From positions 1 through 42,453 of the forward strand of contig NZ_QJUG01000054.1 of NCBI RefSeq assembly GCF_003426775.1: 42,453 nucleotides of DNA. Direction: 5' to 3'. Position numbers and translations under genes: made by a program. The notes beneath the pieces were generated by a model. It saw only the letters and a list, made by a program, of their open reading frames with translations, had not been told where the DNA came from and did no database searches. Source of the stretch: Allorhizocola rhizosphaerae (GTDB lineage Bacteria > Actinomycetota > Actinomycetes > Mycobacteriales > Micromonosporaceae). Below are positions 24,807-32,655 of this stretch, piece by piece (the first letter of the stretch is position 1; every line of letters starts with the position of its first letter).

Positions 24807-25441
24807 GCCAGTTGTGCCGACCTCGGGGTGTTGAGTTTCGTGGTGGTGATGATCTGGTCGGCGAGGCCGTAGGCGACGGCTTCGGGGGCGGTGAAGGTGC
24901 GTTGGCGGTCGATGTCGTGGTGGATTTTGTCCATAGGGTGGCCGGTGTGCTGGCTCAGGATCTCGTCCATCTCGGCTCGCATGCGGGCCACGTCTTTGGC
25001 CCGGATCGCCAGGTCGGGAAGTGTGCCCTGGGCGACGTTGAACCAACCATCCTCCGTAGAAGGCTGATGCAGGACCACTTTGGCGTGCCGGAGCATGGAC
25101 CGCTTGCCGGGCGTGCCCGCCGCCAGCAGCACGGCGGCCGCGCTTGAGGCTTGGCCCACGCAGAAGGTGGCGATGTCCGGGCGGACGTACTGCATCGTGT
25201 CATAGATGGCCGTCAGCGCACTGTAGGAGCCGCCGGGGGAGTTGATGTAGAAGCCGATTTCGAGCTCCGCGCTCTCGGCCTGCAGGTGCAGCAATTGTGC
25301 GATGACGACATTGGCAACGCCGTCGTCGATCTCCGTACCAAGAAAGACGATTCTTTCCGACAGTAAGCGCGAGTAGATGTCGTAGGCTCGCTCGCCCCGC
25401 GACGTCCTTTCTATGACCGTCGGTATCGTGTACTGGCCCAT
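24797..25441 (-). CDS. clpP: ClpP-type serine protease subunit (ClpP4-like)
   Basis: A 214-residue caseinolytic protease subunit that assembles into a self-compartmentalised double ring working with Clp ATPases. The catalytic triad is complete: Ser100 in [10 protein letters not shown], His125 in VVLHQPST, Asp176 in [26 protein letters not shown] is the conserved substrate-channel segment. I chose ATG 25441 because the family N-terminus starts there; it lies 2 nt after the upstream clpP stop, so the two form an operon. The C-terminus ends QLAAA, an alanine-rich tail. Pairing and regulator context suggest the inducible ClpP3/ClpP4 pair of streptomycetes rather than ClpP1/P2, which usually neighbour tig and clpX. 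Confidence 0.93.
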   Translation of the reverse strand: MGQYTIPTVIERTSRGERAYDIYSRLLSERIVFLGTEIDDGVANVVIAQLLHLQAESAELEIGFYINSPGGSYSALTAIYDTMQYVRPDIATFCVGQASSAAAVLLAAGTPGKRSMLRHAKVVLHQPSTEDGWFNVAQGTLPDLAIRAKDVARMRAEMDEILSQHTGHPMDKIHHDIDRQRTFTAPEAVAYGLADQIITTTKLNTPRSAQLAAA

Positions 25442-25443
25442 TG

Positions 25444-26037
25444 TCAGATCCCCACTTTCCGCTTGGCGACGTGCGGTCGCACGTCGTCGACCCGCTCCAC
25501 GATGTGGTCGACGATCCCGTATTCGAGCGCCTCCCGTGCGCTGAACCAGCGGTCGCGCTTGCCGTCGTTCTTGATGGTTTCCACGGTCTGCCCGGTGTGC
25601 TGTGCCGTCAGTGCGCTCATCAGGTTGCCGAGCCGCTCCAGCTGCCCGGCGTAGATTTCGACATCGGCGGCCGTCCCGCCCAGCCCGGCCGAACCCTGGT
25701 GCATCAGGATCTGCGCGTGCGGCAGCGCGAACCGCTTGCCCGCCGTCCCCGCGCACAGCAGGAACTGCCCCATGCTGCCCGCCAATCCCATCGCCACCGT
25801 GATGACGTCGTTCGGGATCAGCCGCATGGCGTCGTAGATCGCCAGCCCGGCGAGCACGGAACCGCCGCGCGAGTTGATGTAAAGGCCGATGTCGCGGCGC
25901 GGGTCCTCCGCCGACAGCAGCAACAGTTGGGTGCAGATGCGGTTGGCGATCTCGTCCTCGACATCGGAGCCCAGGACGATGATGCGCTCGTGGAGCAGGC
26001 GTGTGGCTAACTGATCATCGAGCGTTCCCGCGTGCAT
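25444..26037 (-). CDS. clpP: ClpP-type serine protease subunit (ClpP3-like)
   Basis: A 197-residue ClpP subunit, the first gene of the clpP pair. The triad is intact: Ser88 in [11 protein letters not shown], His113 in ILMHQGSA, Asp158 in KNDGKRDRW. The substrate-channel strand is [17 protein letters not shown], with Arg in place of the usual Pro before GG, a difference also seen in divergent ClpP paralogues. The start ATG 26037 has TAGGAG about 8 nt upstream. Its promoter region holds a 19-bp palindrome at 26119-26137. The two different subunits probably form a mixed tetradecamer (known for actinobacterial ClpP pairs). Confidence 0.93.
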   Translation of the reverse strand: MHAGTLDDQLATRLLHERIIVLGSDVEDEIANRICTQLLLLSAEDPRRDIGLYINSRGGSVLAGLAIYDAMRLIPNDVITVAMGLAGSMGQFLLCAGTAGKRFALPHAQILMHQGSAGLGGTAADVEIYAGQLERLGNLMSALTAQHTGQTVETIKNDGKRDRWFSAREALEYGIVDHIVERVDDVRPHVAKRKVGI

Positions 26038-26113
26038 GGCGATCTCCTATTCCGTCGGTGATTCGGCCTCAACGGTCGTGCACGCGGCGACCCGATCCAA
26101 GGCAATCTGCTGA

Positions 26114-26140
26114 CAGCTACTCTGCTCTCAGCAGAGTCAA
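26114..26140 (-). promoter_or_regulatory. clpP promoter with embedded PopR-box-like palindrome
   Basis: ACTCTGCT-CTC-AGCAGAGT (26119-26137) has perfect 8-bp arms and a 3-nt centre. It matches the PopR box as I recall it (TCTGCC-3N-GGCAGA) except for a symmetrical C/G to T/A change. On the minus strand TTGACT (26140-26135) and TAGCTG (26119-26114) could be -35/-10 with a short 15-bp spacer, so the palindrome lies between them. A degenerate second half, TCTGCTGACAGC, is at 26106-26117. Confidence 0.65.
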
Positions 26141-26163
26141 GGTCGCGTGTTAGCCTTCGTGCC

Positions 26164-26301
26164 ATGGCAACGGACAAGAAGATCGGTTACCTGGCCAACG
26201 AGCAGCGGGTCGCCGCCTACAAGGCGCAGACCGGGCGCAAGGAGCTCACACCCAGGCAGGCGCGGCGCGTGGCGAAGAAAGCGCGTCAGGGCAAGGCATA
26301 A
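26164..26301 (+). CDS. 45-residue basic protein divergent from clpP
   Basis: A small Lys/Arg-rich protein beginning MATDKKIGYLANEQRVAAYK and ending in a strongly basic helix (PRQARRVAKKARQGKA), with the motif QTGRKELTPRQARR. I do not recognise a characterised function; nucleic-acid or ribosome binding would fit the charge. TAGCCT at 26151-26156 with a 7-nt spacer before ATG 26164 suggests a leaderless transcript. The upstream -35 zone falls within the clpP palindrome, so a ClgR/PopR-type factor could control it together with the clpP pair. Era starts 26 nt downstream. Codon usage (G/C in third positions) supports a real gene. Confidence 0.7.
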   Translation: MATDKKIGYLANEQRVAAYKAQTGRKELTPRQARRVAKKARQGKA

Positions 26302-26327
26302 CGGCCCGGTCGAGATAACCTCCAGGG

Positions 26328-27203
26328 ATGTATCGCGCCGGTTTCGCCTGTTTCGTTGGCCGCCCCAACGCGGGCAAATCGACCCTGACCAACGCCATCG
26401 TCGGTCAGAAGATCGCGATTACCTCGAGCAAGCCCCAAACCACGCGGCACATCATTCGCGGGGTGCTGCACCGCCCCGAGGCGCAGCTGGTGCTCGTCGA
26501 CACGCCCGGTCTGCACCGCCCGCGCACGCTGCTCGGCGAGCGGCTCAACGATCTGGTCCGCTCCACGTGGAGCGAGGTCGACGTGATCGGGTTGTGCATT
26601 CCCGCGAATGAGCCGGTGGGCAAGGGCGACACGTTCATCGCCTCCGAGATCGCCGCGCTGAAGGCCAAGCTCGTCGCGGTCGTGACCAAGACCGACCTGG
26701 TGGGCAAGAAGGAGCTGACCGAGCAGCTGATGGCGGTCAGCCGGCTGGGCGATTTCGCCGACGTCGTTCCCGTCAGCGCCGTCACCGCCGACCAGCTCGA
26801 TGTGCTGACCGACGTGATGATCAGCCATCTGCCCGAGTCTCCTCAGCTGTACCCGGACAGCATGCTCACCGACGAGCCGGAGCATGTGCTGATCGCGGAG
26901 ATGATCCGCGAGGCGGCGCTCGAAGGTGTGCGTGACGAGTTGCCGCACTCGATAGCGGTACTGGTCGAGGAAATCATTCCTGCCAACGGTTTGACGAAGG
27001 TCTACGCGGACATCTACGTCGAGCGGCAGTCGCAGAAGGCGATCGTCATCGGGGCCCGCGCGACCCGTCTGAAAGAGGTCGGCACCCGGGCCCGGGCGCA
27101 GATCGAGGAGCTGCTCGGCACGAAGGTCTACCTCGACCTGCACGTCCGGGTGGCCAAGGACTGGCAGCGCGATCCGAAGCAGTTACGCAAACTAGGCTTC
27201 TAG
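26328..27203 (+). CDS. era: GTPase Era
   Basis: Essential Ras-like GTPase that binds 16S rRNA and promotes 30S assembly. It has 291 residues. G1 is GRPNAGKST (11-19), the G2 region carries TSSKPQTTRH, G3 is DTPGLHRP (from about 58) and G4 is TKTD (120-123). The C-terminal KH domain carries ERQSQKAIVIG and ends VRVAKDWQRDPKQLRKLGF, as in canonical Era. The start is ATG 26328. TAACCT (26316-26321) is exactly 6 nt upstream, which implies a leaderless transcript and independence from the distant phoH operon. In most actinobacteria era follows the CDA-like gene directly; here about 23 kb intervenes. Confidence 0.97.
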   Translation: MYRAGFACFVGRPNAGKSTLTNAIVGQKIAITSSKPQTTRHIIRGVLHRPEAQLVLVDTPGLHRPRTLLGERLNDLVRSTWSEVDVIGLCIPANEPVGKGDTFIASEIAALKAKLVAVVTKTDLVGKKELTEQLMAVSRLGDFADVVPVSAVTADQLDVLTDVMISHLPESPQLYPDSMLTDEPEHVLIAEMIREAALEGVRDELPHSIAVLVEEIIPANGLTKVYADIYVERQSQKAIVIGARATRLKEVGTRARAQIEELLGTKVYLDLHVRVAKDWQRDPKQLRKLGF

Positions 27204-27205
27204 GC

Positions 27206-27958
27206 ATGCGCCGACCCCTCTACCGCGACGACGCCCTCGTGCTGCGGGTGCAGCGGCTGGGCGAGGCGGACCGGATCATCACGCTGCTGACCCGCCGGCA
27301 CGGCCGGGTCCGGGCGGTCGCCAAGGGGGTACGCAAGACAACCTCCCGCTTCGGCGGTCGGCTCGAACCGTTCGGCCTGGTCGACGTGCAGTGCAGTGAG
27401 GGGTCCACGTTGGACACCGTGACCCAGGTGGAGGGCAAGGATCTGTTCGGCCGGCACTTCCTGGACGACTATCCGCGCTACACGGCCGCCAACGCGATCG
27501 CCGAGACGGCCGAGCGGCTCACGCCGGTCGAGCGCGAACCGGCATTACGCCTCTACCTGCTGACCGTGGGCGCGCTGCGCGCGCTCGCCGGGCGGGAGCG
27601 GGCGACGACGCTCGTGCTCGACGCCTATCTCCTGCGGGCCATGGCCCACGCGGGCTGGGCACCGGCCCTGCGCGACTGCGCGGTCTGCGCCAACCCCGGC
27701 CCGCACCGCGCCTTCTCCATCGCCGCGGGCGGGGTCGTGTGCCCCAACTGCCGCCCGCCCGGCGCCGCCCATCCGAGCCAGGCCTCGCTCGATCTCATGT
27801 GCGCCCTGCTTGAGGGCGACTGGGTGGCGGCCGACGCGTCGGATGTGAAGGTCCGGGGTGAATCCAGTGGATTTGTTGCGGCGCATCTGCAGTGGCACCT
27901 CGAACGCGGGTTACGATCCCTGCCGCTAGTTGATCGAAGAGAGAGCCAGAACCGATGA
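27206..27958 (+). CDS. recO: DNA repair protein RecO
   Basis: A 250-residue mediator of RecF-pathway recombination that helps load RecA on SSB-coated DNA. The N-terminal OB fold begins [20 protein letters not shown]. The central helical part has [22 protein letters not shown]-terminal zinc motif uses two CxxC pairs (CAVCANPG and VVCPNCRPP). The length is typical. It starts 2 nt after era and its stop overlaps uppS (ATGA), so era-recO-uppS are co-transcribed as in other actinobacteria. Confidence 0.96.
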   Translation: MRRPLYRDDALVLRVQRLGEADRIITLLTRRHGRVRAVAKGVRKTTSRFGGRLEPFGLVDVQCSEGSTLDTVTQVEGKDLFGRHFLDDYPRYTAANAIAETAERLTPVEREPALRLYLLTVGALRALAGRERATTLVLDAYLLRAMAHAGWAPALRDCAVCANPGPHRAFSIAAGGVVCPNCRPPGAAHPSQASLDLMCALLEGDWVAADASDVKVRGESSGFVAAHLQWHLERGLRSLPLVDRRESQNR

Positions 27959-28746
27959 GACCGCCGAGCCCGCACCCGTCCGGGGCAAAGCCGCCCAGAC
28001 TGCCCGTGTTGCCCAATCACGTCGCCATCGTCATGGACGGCAACGGCCGCTGGGCCAAGGAGCGTGGCCTGCCGCGCACCGAGGGACACCGGCGGGGCGA
28101 GTTCTCGCTGTTCGACACCATCGAGGGTGCGCTCGAAATCGGGGTGCCGTTCCTGTCCGCCTACGCGTTTTCCACCGAGAACTGGAAGCGCTCGCCCGAG
28201 GAGGTGCGCTTCCTCATGGGCTTCAACCGCGACGTGATTCGGCGCCGCCGCGATCAGCTCATCGAGCTCGGAGTGCGGGTCGTGTGGTCGGGGCGGCGCG
28301 GTCGGTTGTGGAAGAGCGTCATCGACGAGCTCGAAACGGCCGAGCAGATGAGCCGGCGCAACTCCAAGCTCACGCTCCAGTTCTGCGTGAACTACGGCGG
28401 TCAGGCCGAGATCGCCGATGCCGCCGCGGCCATCGGGCGCGAGGTCGCCGCCGGCCGCATCCGACCCGAGAAGATAACCGAGAAGCTTTTCAGCCGGTAC
28501 CTTTACCACCCCGAGGTGCCCGACGTCGACCTATTCCTGCGCCCATCCGGGGAGCAGCGGACGAGCAACTTCCTGCTGTGGCAGTCGGCCTACGCGGAGC
28601 ACATTTATCTCGACACCCTGTGGCCCGACTTCGATCGCCGCCACCTGTGGTACGCGTGCGAGCTGTATGCCCAGCGCGACCGCCGCTTCGGCGGGGCCAT
28701 CCCCAACCCGGTCGCGCCCGCGAAGTCGGAGATCCCTAGGGGATGA
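27955..28746 (+). CDS. uppS: isoprenyl transferase (undecaprenyl diphosphate synthase type)
   Basis: A 263-residue cis-prenyltransferase making polyprenyl diphosphate for peptidoglycan and other envelope glycans. The catalytic/pyrophosphate motif is [16 protein letters not shown] (Asp 28), with [13 protein letters not shown] and the C-terminal [15 protein letters not shown] supplying IPP-binding arginines and Ser. The first about 20 residues are Pro-rich and variable. ATG 27955 overlaps the recO stop. The gene's end overlaps the end of the convergent subtilase gene by 11 bp, leaving no room for a conventional terminator between them. Confidence 0.96.
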   Translation: MRPPSPHPSGAKPPRLPVLPNHVAIVMDGNGRWAKERGLPRTEGHRRGEFSLFDTIEGALEIGVPFLSAYAFSTENWKRSPEEVRFLMGFNRDVIRRRRDQLIELGVRVVWSGRRGRLWKSVIDELETAEQMSRRNSKLTLQFCVNYGGQAEIADAAAAIGREVAAGRIRPEKITEKLFSRYLYHPEVPDVDLFLRPSGEQRTSNFLLWQSAYAEHIYLDTLWPDFDRRHLWYACELYAQRDRRFGGAIPNPVAPAKSEIPRG

Positions 28747-29926
28747 AGCCGCTGTAGAGCAGGCGGTTCGCGGTCCCGGCCGGCGGCGCCGGCGCGATGG
28801 CGTTCACGGTCGCGTTGCCCACCATCGCGTCGCGCACCTGTTGCGGCGTCGCGGTGGGGTAGACCTGCAGGTAGAGCGCGGCGACCCCGGCGGCGTGCGC
28901 GGCCGCGCTGGAGGTGCCGCTCATCGTGTTGGTCCCGCTCGTGATCCAGGTCGAGACGATGTTCACGCCGGGCGCGAACAGGTCGACACACGTGCCGTGA
29001 TTCGAGAACGACGCCCTGGCGTCCCAGCCGCCCGTGATCGTGCTGGCGGCCACGGTGACCGCAAGCGGGACCCGAGCCGGGCTGAAGTTGCACGCGTTCG
29101 TGGCGCTGTTGCCGGCCGCGGCCGTGTAGGTGATGCGGCTGGCGATGGAGTTCGCCGTGGCGTTGTCCAGGGCCGTGTGGGGAGCGGTGGCGATGCTCAG
29201 GTTTGCCACGGCCGGGCGGATCGCGTTTTGGGTGACCCAGTCGATCCCGGCGATGACGATGGCGACCGACGAGCTCGCGCCACCGCATGCCCCTCCGGAC
29301 AGGACTCGGACGGCGACCAGCTTCGCCTGCTTGGCCACGCCGTGGACGCTGCCGCCGATGATGCCCGCGATGTGAGTCCCGTGCCCGGTGCAATCGTTGG
29401 CGATGCCGTCGTTGTCGACGAAGTCCCATCCGTACCGCGCCCGCCCACCGAAGTCGGGATGTCCAATGTAGATGCCGGAGTCGATGACGTATGCGGTGAC
29501 GTCGCCCGCCATATTGGCGAAGGTGTAGCTTTGGCTCAAGGGGAGCGCGCGCTGATCGATGCGGTCCAGCCCCCACGATGGTGGGTTCGGTTGCGTGCCT
29601 TGAGGACTCATCCGGTGATCCTGCGACACATACGCGACCTCGGGGCGCGCGGCGATCCGCTTCGCCTCGGCCGCGCTCACGGTCAGTGAGAACCCGCGCA
29701 ACGCGGCCGTGTAGACGTGGCCCACCTTTGCGCCGTGTTCGCTCGCGATGGACTGGGCGACCGATCGCACGTCGGCGGCGTCCTTCAGCACGACGATGTA
29801 GCTGTCCGCGATCGCCGTCGCCCCTCCGGAATCCAGGATCTCGCCATAATTGGCGGCGGATGCCGGAGCCGCGCTCGAATACGTCGCCACCATCAGACCG
29901 GCCGTGAAGGCTGCGAGCCACCTCAT
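28736..29926 (-). CDS. secreted subtilisin-like serine protease (S8)
   Basis: A 396-residue secreted protease. The signal peptide (1-24) ends ASA, followed by an inhibitor-I9 propeptide (about 42-105; [20 protein letters not shown]). The S8 catalytic domain has Asp149 ([16 protein letters not shown]), His182 ([13 protein letters not shown]), oxyanion Asn273 ([11 protein letters not shown]) and Ser339 ([16 protein letters not shown]). It is aqualysin/proteinase-K-like, with several cysteines that could form disulphides. TAGAAT lies 6 nt before ATG 29926, pointing to a leaderless mRNA and its own promoter inside the 35-bp gap after the ECF operon. Its stop overlaps uppS convergently. Confidence 0.95.
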   Translation of the reverse strand: MRWLAAFTAGLMVATYSSAAPASAANYGEILDSGGATAIADSYIVVLKDAADVRSVAQSIASEHGAKVGHVYTAALRGFSLTVSAAEAKRIAARPEVAYVSQDHRMSPQGTQPNPPSWGLDRIDQRALPLSQSYTFANMAGDVTAYVIDSGIYIGHPDFGGRARYGWDFVDNDGIANDCTGHGTHIAGIIGGSVHGVAKQAKLVAVRVLSGGACGGASSSVAIVIAGIDWVTQNAIRPAVANLSIATAPHTALDNATANSIASRITYTAAAGNSATNACNFSPARVPLAVTVAASTITGGWDARASFSNHGTCVDLFAPGVNIVSTWITSGTNTMSGTSSAAAHAAGVAALYLQVYPTATPQQVRDAMVGNATVNAIAPAPPAGTANRLLYSGFIP

Positions 29927-29961
29927 GCGGCGATTCTAACCAACGAATCCATAAATTTCTA

Positions 29962-30669
29962 TCATTTGGTACCGAGCCAGAGCGCAAGCGCCCCAAGGAC
30001 TATCGCGCCGACCACGAGCATCGCGTCAGCCATCGTGAACGACTGGGGGCGTGCGACGGTCCGGGGCGTGCGGGAGTCGAAACCGCGGGCGTCCATGGCG
30101 ATCGACAGGCGCACACCGCGCCGGATCGCGCCGACCAGCAACACGAACGCGATCCGGGCGAATCCGGGCCGCACACCGCGAGCCCGGCGCGCCATCGTGA
30201 TCATTGCCCAGTCGTCGCGCAGCATGCCAACCAGGCGGAACGCGGCCAGCGCGCCGATGGCGAAGCGGGGCGACACACGGGCGTGCTGGATCAGCGAGTC
30301 GGCCAGATCGGTCGGGTCGGTGGTGGCGAACACGACCACCGCGGGGAGCGCGACGGCCAGCAGCCGCAACGCCAGCGCGCCGCCCGTGGCGAGGGTTTCG
30401 GTGGTGACGGTGAACGGGCCGAGCGCCAACAGGGTTTCGCCACCGCGTGCGGTGCCGAAAACCGTGTAGATGACAAGCATTGCGGCCGCCGACAACCACA
30501 GCGGCGCGGCTTTGCGCAGCAGCGAGCGATAGCTCAGGCCAAACAGCGGCACGCACGCCAGCTCAGCGGCCAGGGCGATCGCCGGTACCAGAGGATTGAG
30601 ACTGAACAGCAGCATCACCGGCAAGATGAGTGCCGCCGCGAGCTTGGCCACCGGAGCCCTGTGTTTCAC
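29962..30669 (-). CDS. ykoC: ECF transporter T component (EcfT/YkoC-like)
   Basis: A 235-residue energy-coupling-factor transmembrane protein with about five to six hydrophobic helices. The T-component signature with two Ala-Arg-Gly-type coupling motifs is seen as ARRARGVRPGFAR and AMDARGFDSRTPRT. GTG 30669 overlaps the TGA of the ATPase gene (GTGA), so it is coupled. It links the dual ATPase to the YkoE-like substrate-binding subunit. With a TPP riboswitch at the operon head, the substrate is thiamine or its hydroxymethylpyrimidine precursor. Confidence 0.9.
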   Translation of the reverse strand: MKHRAPVAKLAAALILPVMLLFSLNPLVPAIALAAELACVPLFGLSYRSLLRKAAPLWLSAAAMLVIYTVFGTARGGETLLALGPFTVTTETLATGGALALRLLAVALPAVVVFATTDPTDLADSLIQHARVSPRFAIGALAAFRLVGMLRDDWAMITMARRARGVRPGFARIAFVLLVGAIRRGVRLSIAMDARGFDSRTPRTVARPQSFTMADAMLVVGAIVLGALALWLGTK

Positions 30670-31946
30670 AGCGCCACCTCGCGATCCGCCAGGCACGCCA
30701 CCACGTCCGGATCATGTGTCGCCACGACGATTCCGTGCCCCGCGTCGCGCAGCGACGCAAGCAGTTTGACAAGCTCGATCCATGTGCGACGGTCCTGCCC
30801 GAACGTGGGCTCGTCGAGGATCAGCAGCCGGGGTGCCCGCGCCAGAGCCGTTGCCACGCTGAGCCTGCGCGCCTCACCGCCCGACAGGGTGAACGGGCTG
30901 GCCGCGGCCAGGCGCTCAAGATGCAGGCGCGCCAGCAGTTCTTCGACACGTCCTGGCGACACACCGCCCAGCGCCAGCTCCTCGCGCACGGTTGCGGCGA
31001 CGAACTGGTGCTCCGGGTTCTGGAACACCGAGCCGATTCGGGCCGCGAGCGCCCTGGGCTTGAACCGCAACGGATCGCCGTCGGGAGTCATCACGCGACC
31101 CCCGCGCGGCGGGGCGAGACCGCCGAGCGCGAGTGCGAGTGTCGTCTTGCCCGAGCCGTTGGGCCCGGTGAGCGCGACCACCTCGCCTTCACGGCACTCA
31201 AGCGTGTCCGTCCACACCAGACGGTCACCGGGCGCTTTGACGGCGCGGATTTGGGGCAGCGGCCGTCCCGGCACCCACACCCCTCCCGCCGCGAGCTCAT
31301 CGCCAAGCGAACCGTCCAAAATCGACGGCGGCCCGTCGGCCACGACCCCGTCGCGAGTCAGCACGACCACGCGAGTCACCAACGGGAGCATCTCGGCGAT
31401 GCGGTGTTCGACAAGCACCATGGTCTCGACGGTCGCGAGCACATCCCGCACGATGGCAGCTCCCGCCGGGTCGAGGTTGGCCGTGGGCTCGTCCAGCAGC
31501 AGCACGTCGGGCCGCGCGGCGAGCGCGCCCGCGAGGACCAGCCGTTGCTGTTCGCCCCCGGACAGCGCGGAGGTGTCCCGCTCCCGACCATGGGGGAACC
31601 CCACCCGGCCGAGCACCTCATCGACCCGTGCCCAGATGCGCGAAGCCGGCCAGCCCAGGTTTTCCAGGCCGAACGCGACCTCGTCCCCGGCGCGCGACAT
31701 CACGATCTGCGACTGCGGGTCCTGGAACACGATCCCGGCCCGGCCATCGACCTGGATCGAGCCCTCGCCTTGGCCCGAGTCCGGGGGCAGCAGTCCGGCC
31801 ATCGCCTGCAGGAGCGTGGACTTGCCCGCACCGGATGGCCCGAGCAGCAGCACCCGCTCACCGCGCTCGATGCTCAGGTCAAGCCCGCGCACCGCCCACG
31901 CGCGACGCCCGGCGTGCCGCCAGCCGAATCCCCGTAGCCGGATCAA
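30666..31946 (-). CDS. ykoD: ECF transporter dual-domain ATPase (YkoD-like)
   Basis: A 426-residue cytoplasmic ATPase with two fused ABC domains. Domain 1 has Walker A GPSGAGKST, the Q-loop VFQDPQSQIV, signature LSGGEQQ and Walker B VLLLDEPTANLD. Domain 2 has GPNGSGKTT, VFQNPEHQFVA, LSGGEARR and LLILDEPTFGQD. Both sites look competent. The start is unusual: TTG 31946, whose last two bases lie in the ykoE TGA (TTGA), opening LIRLRGFGWRHAG. The coding frame extends far upstream as noise, but ABC homology begins here. It energises the YkoC/YkoE transporter. Confidence 0.9.
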   Translation of the reverse strand: MIRLRGFGWRHAGRRAWAVRGLDLSIERGERVLLLGPSGAGKSTLLQAMAGLLPPDSGQGEGSIQVDGRAGIVFQDPQSQIVMSRAGDEVAFGLENLGWPASRIWARVDEVLGRVGFPHGRERDTSALSGGEQQRLVLAGALAARPDVLLLDEPTANLDPAGAAIVRDVLATVETMVLVEHRIAEMLPLVTRVVVLTRDGVVADGPPSILDGSLGDELAAGGVWVPGRPLPQIRAVKAPGDRLVWTDTLECREGEVVALTGPNGSGKTTLALALGGLAPPRGGRVMTPDGDPLRFKPRALAARIGSVFQNPEHQFVAATVREELALGGVSPGRVEELLARLHLERLAAASPFTLSGGEARRLSVATALARAPRLLILDEPTFGQDRRTWIELVKLLASLRDAGHGIVVATHDPDVVACLADREVAL

Positions 31947-32524
31947 ACCAGCGCTCGGCTCCGCCCGGCCGGGAACCGGTCCAGCACACCGGTGGCGGCC
32001 AGCGCGCGCGCCAGTAACGGCGACCCGAACCCGGCGATCACGATCGCGCTGACCACCGTCGCCACGATGAGCGGGAGCCGGAATGTGGCCCAGTCGGCCG
32101 TGGCCCACCAGACGAACGTGTCCCACAGCGCCGCGCCGATCCCGCTCGCCGCCGCGGCGAGCAGCGCCACCGGCATCGTCCACACGCGATAGAGCACGAT
32201 CAGGAACACCAGCTCGGCCCCGATGCCCTGCACGAGCCCCTGCCAGATGACGCTGCCGCCCCACGCGTTGCCCAGGGCAACGGAGATGATGGCCGCGAGC
32301 CACTCGCAGTACAGGGCGGCGCCCGGCTTGCGGATGATCCACGCCCCGAGCACGGCCGGCACCAGCCACACCCCGTAGATCAGGCCCTGGGCGGGCGGGT
32401 AGAACGTGAACGCGGGTGTGGTCGCGAGCCACAGCTGGTTCCAGGCCCAGAAGACGACGCCGAACGCGACGGCGATCACGGATGCGACGACTATATCGAC
32501 GGTCCGCCACGCGAACCTGTTCAT
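31943..32524 (-). CDS. ykoE: ECF transporter S component YkoE (thiamine/HMP)
   Basis: A 193-residue integral membrane substrate-binding subunit with five or six helices. The aromatic-rich FWAWNQLWLATTPAF and GLIYGVWLVPAVLGAWIIRKPGAA match the YkoE family (ABC_cobalt/DUF), which imports hydroxymethylpyrimidine or thiamine. The preceding TPP riboswitch supports this strongly. ATG 32524 follows TCAGGA (32538-32533) at good spacing. This ribosome-binding site directly abuts the aptamer's 3' end, so TPP probably blocks translation initiation. It is the first gene of ykoE-ykoD-ykoC. Confidence 0.93.
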   Translation of the reverse strand: MNRFAWRTVDIVVASVIAVAFGVVFWAWNQLWLATTPAFTFYPPAQGLIYGVWLVPAVLGAWIIRKPGAALYCEWLAAIISVALGNAWGGSVIWQGLVQGIGAELVFLIVLYRVWTMPVALLAAAASGIGAALWDTFVWWATADWATFRLPLIVATVVSAIVIAGFGSPLLARALAATGVLDRFPAGRSRALV

Positions 32525-32536
32525 AGCACTACTCCT

Positions 32537-32620
32537 GACTCCCTACGCTGGCATTACCCAGTTCAGGTCCGAGGGTCTGCACATGCACTCTCAGCGTCCG
32601 TTTGGACGCTCCCCTGTCGT
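32537..32620 (-). ncRNA. TPP riboswitch (THI element)
   Basis: On the minus strand the conserved THI-box pieces occur in order: CAGGGGAGCG, then CTGAGAG, ACCCTCGGACCTGAACTGG, GTAATGCCAGCGTAGGGA. CTGAGA and ACCTGAWCTGGRTAATRCCAGCGTAGGGA are diagnostic of the thiamine pyrophosphate aptamer. The 3' end lies about 13 nt before the ykoE ATG and next to its Shine-Dalgarno, implying translational repression by TPP. Confidence 0.96.
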
Positions 32621-32649
32621 GGACTAGAGACTACACCGGCCGGAGCAGC

Positions 32650-32655
32650 TAACCT
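32650..32655 (+). promoter_or_regulatory. -10 element implying leaderless start of the DUF318-type gene
   Basis: TAACCT lies directly before ATG 32656 and exactly 6 nt before the in-frame GTG 32662. A transcription start at the GTG would make 32662 the true, leaderless start. The same TAACCT-N6-start layout is seen at era. Confidence 0.5.

Noticed and set aside
24797-26037. Housekeeping clpP1-clpP2 operon
   Set aside because: There is no tig or clpX neighbour, and a PopR-type operator and PopR-like regulator are present. A gene tree would settle it.
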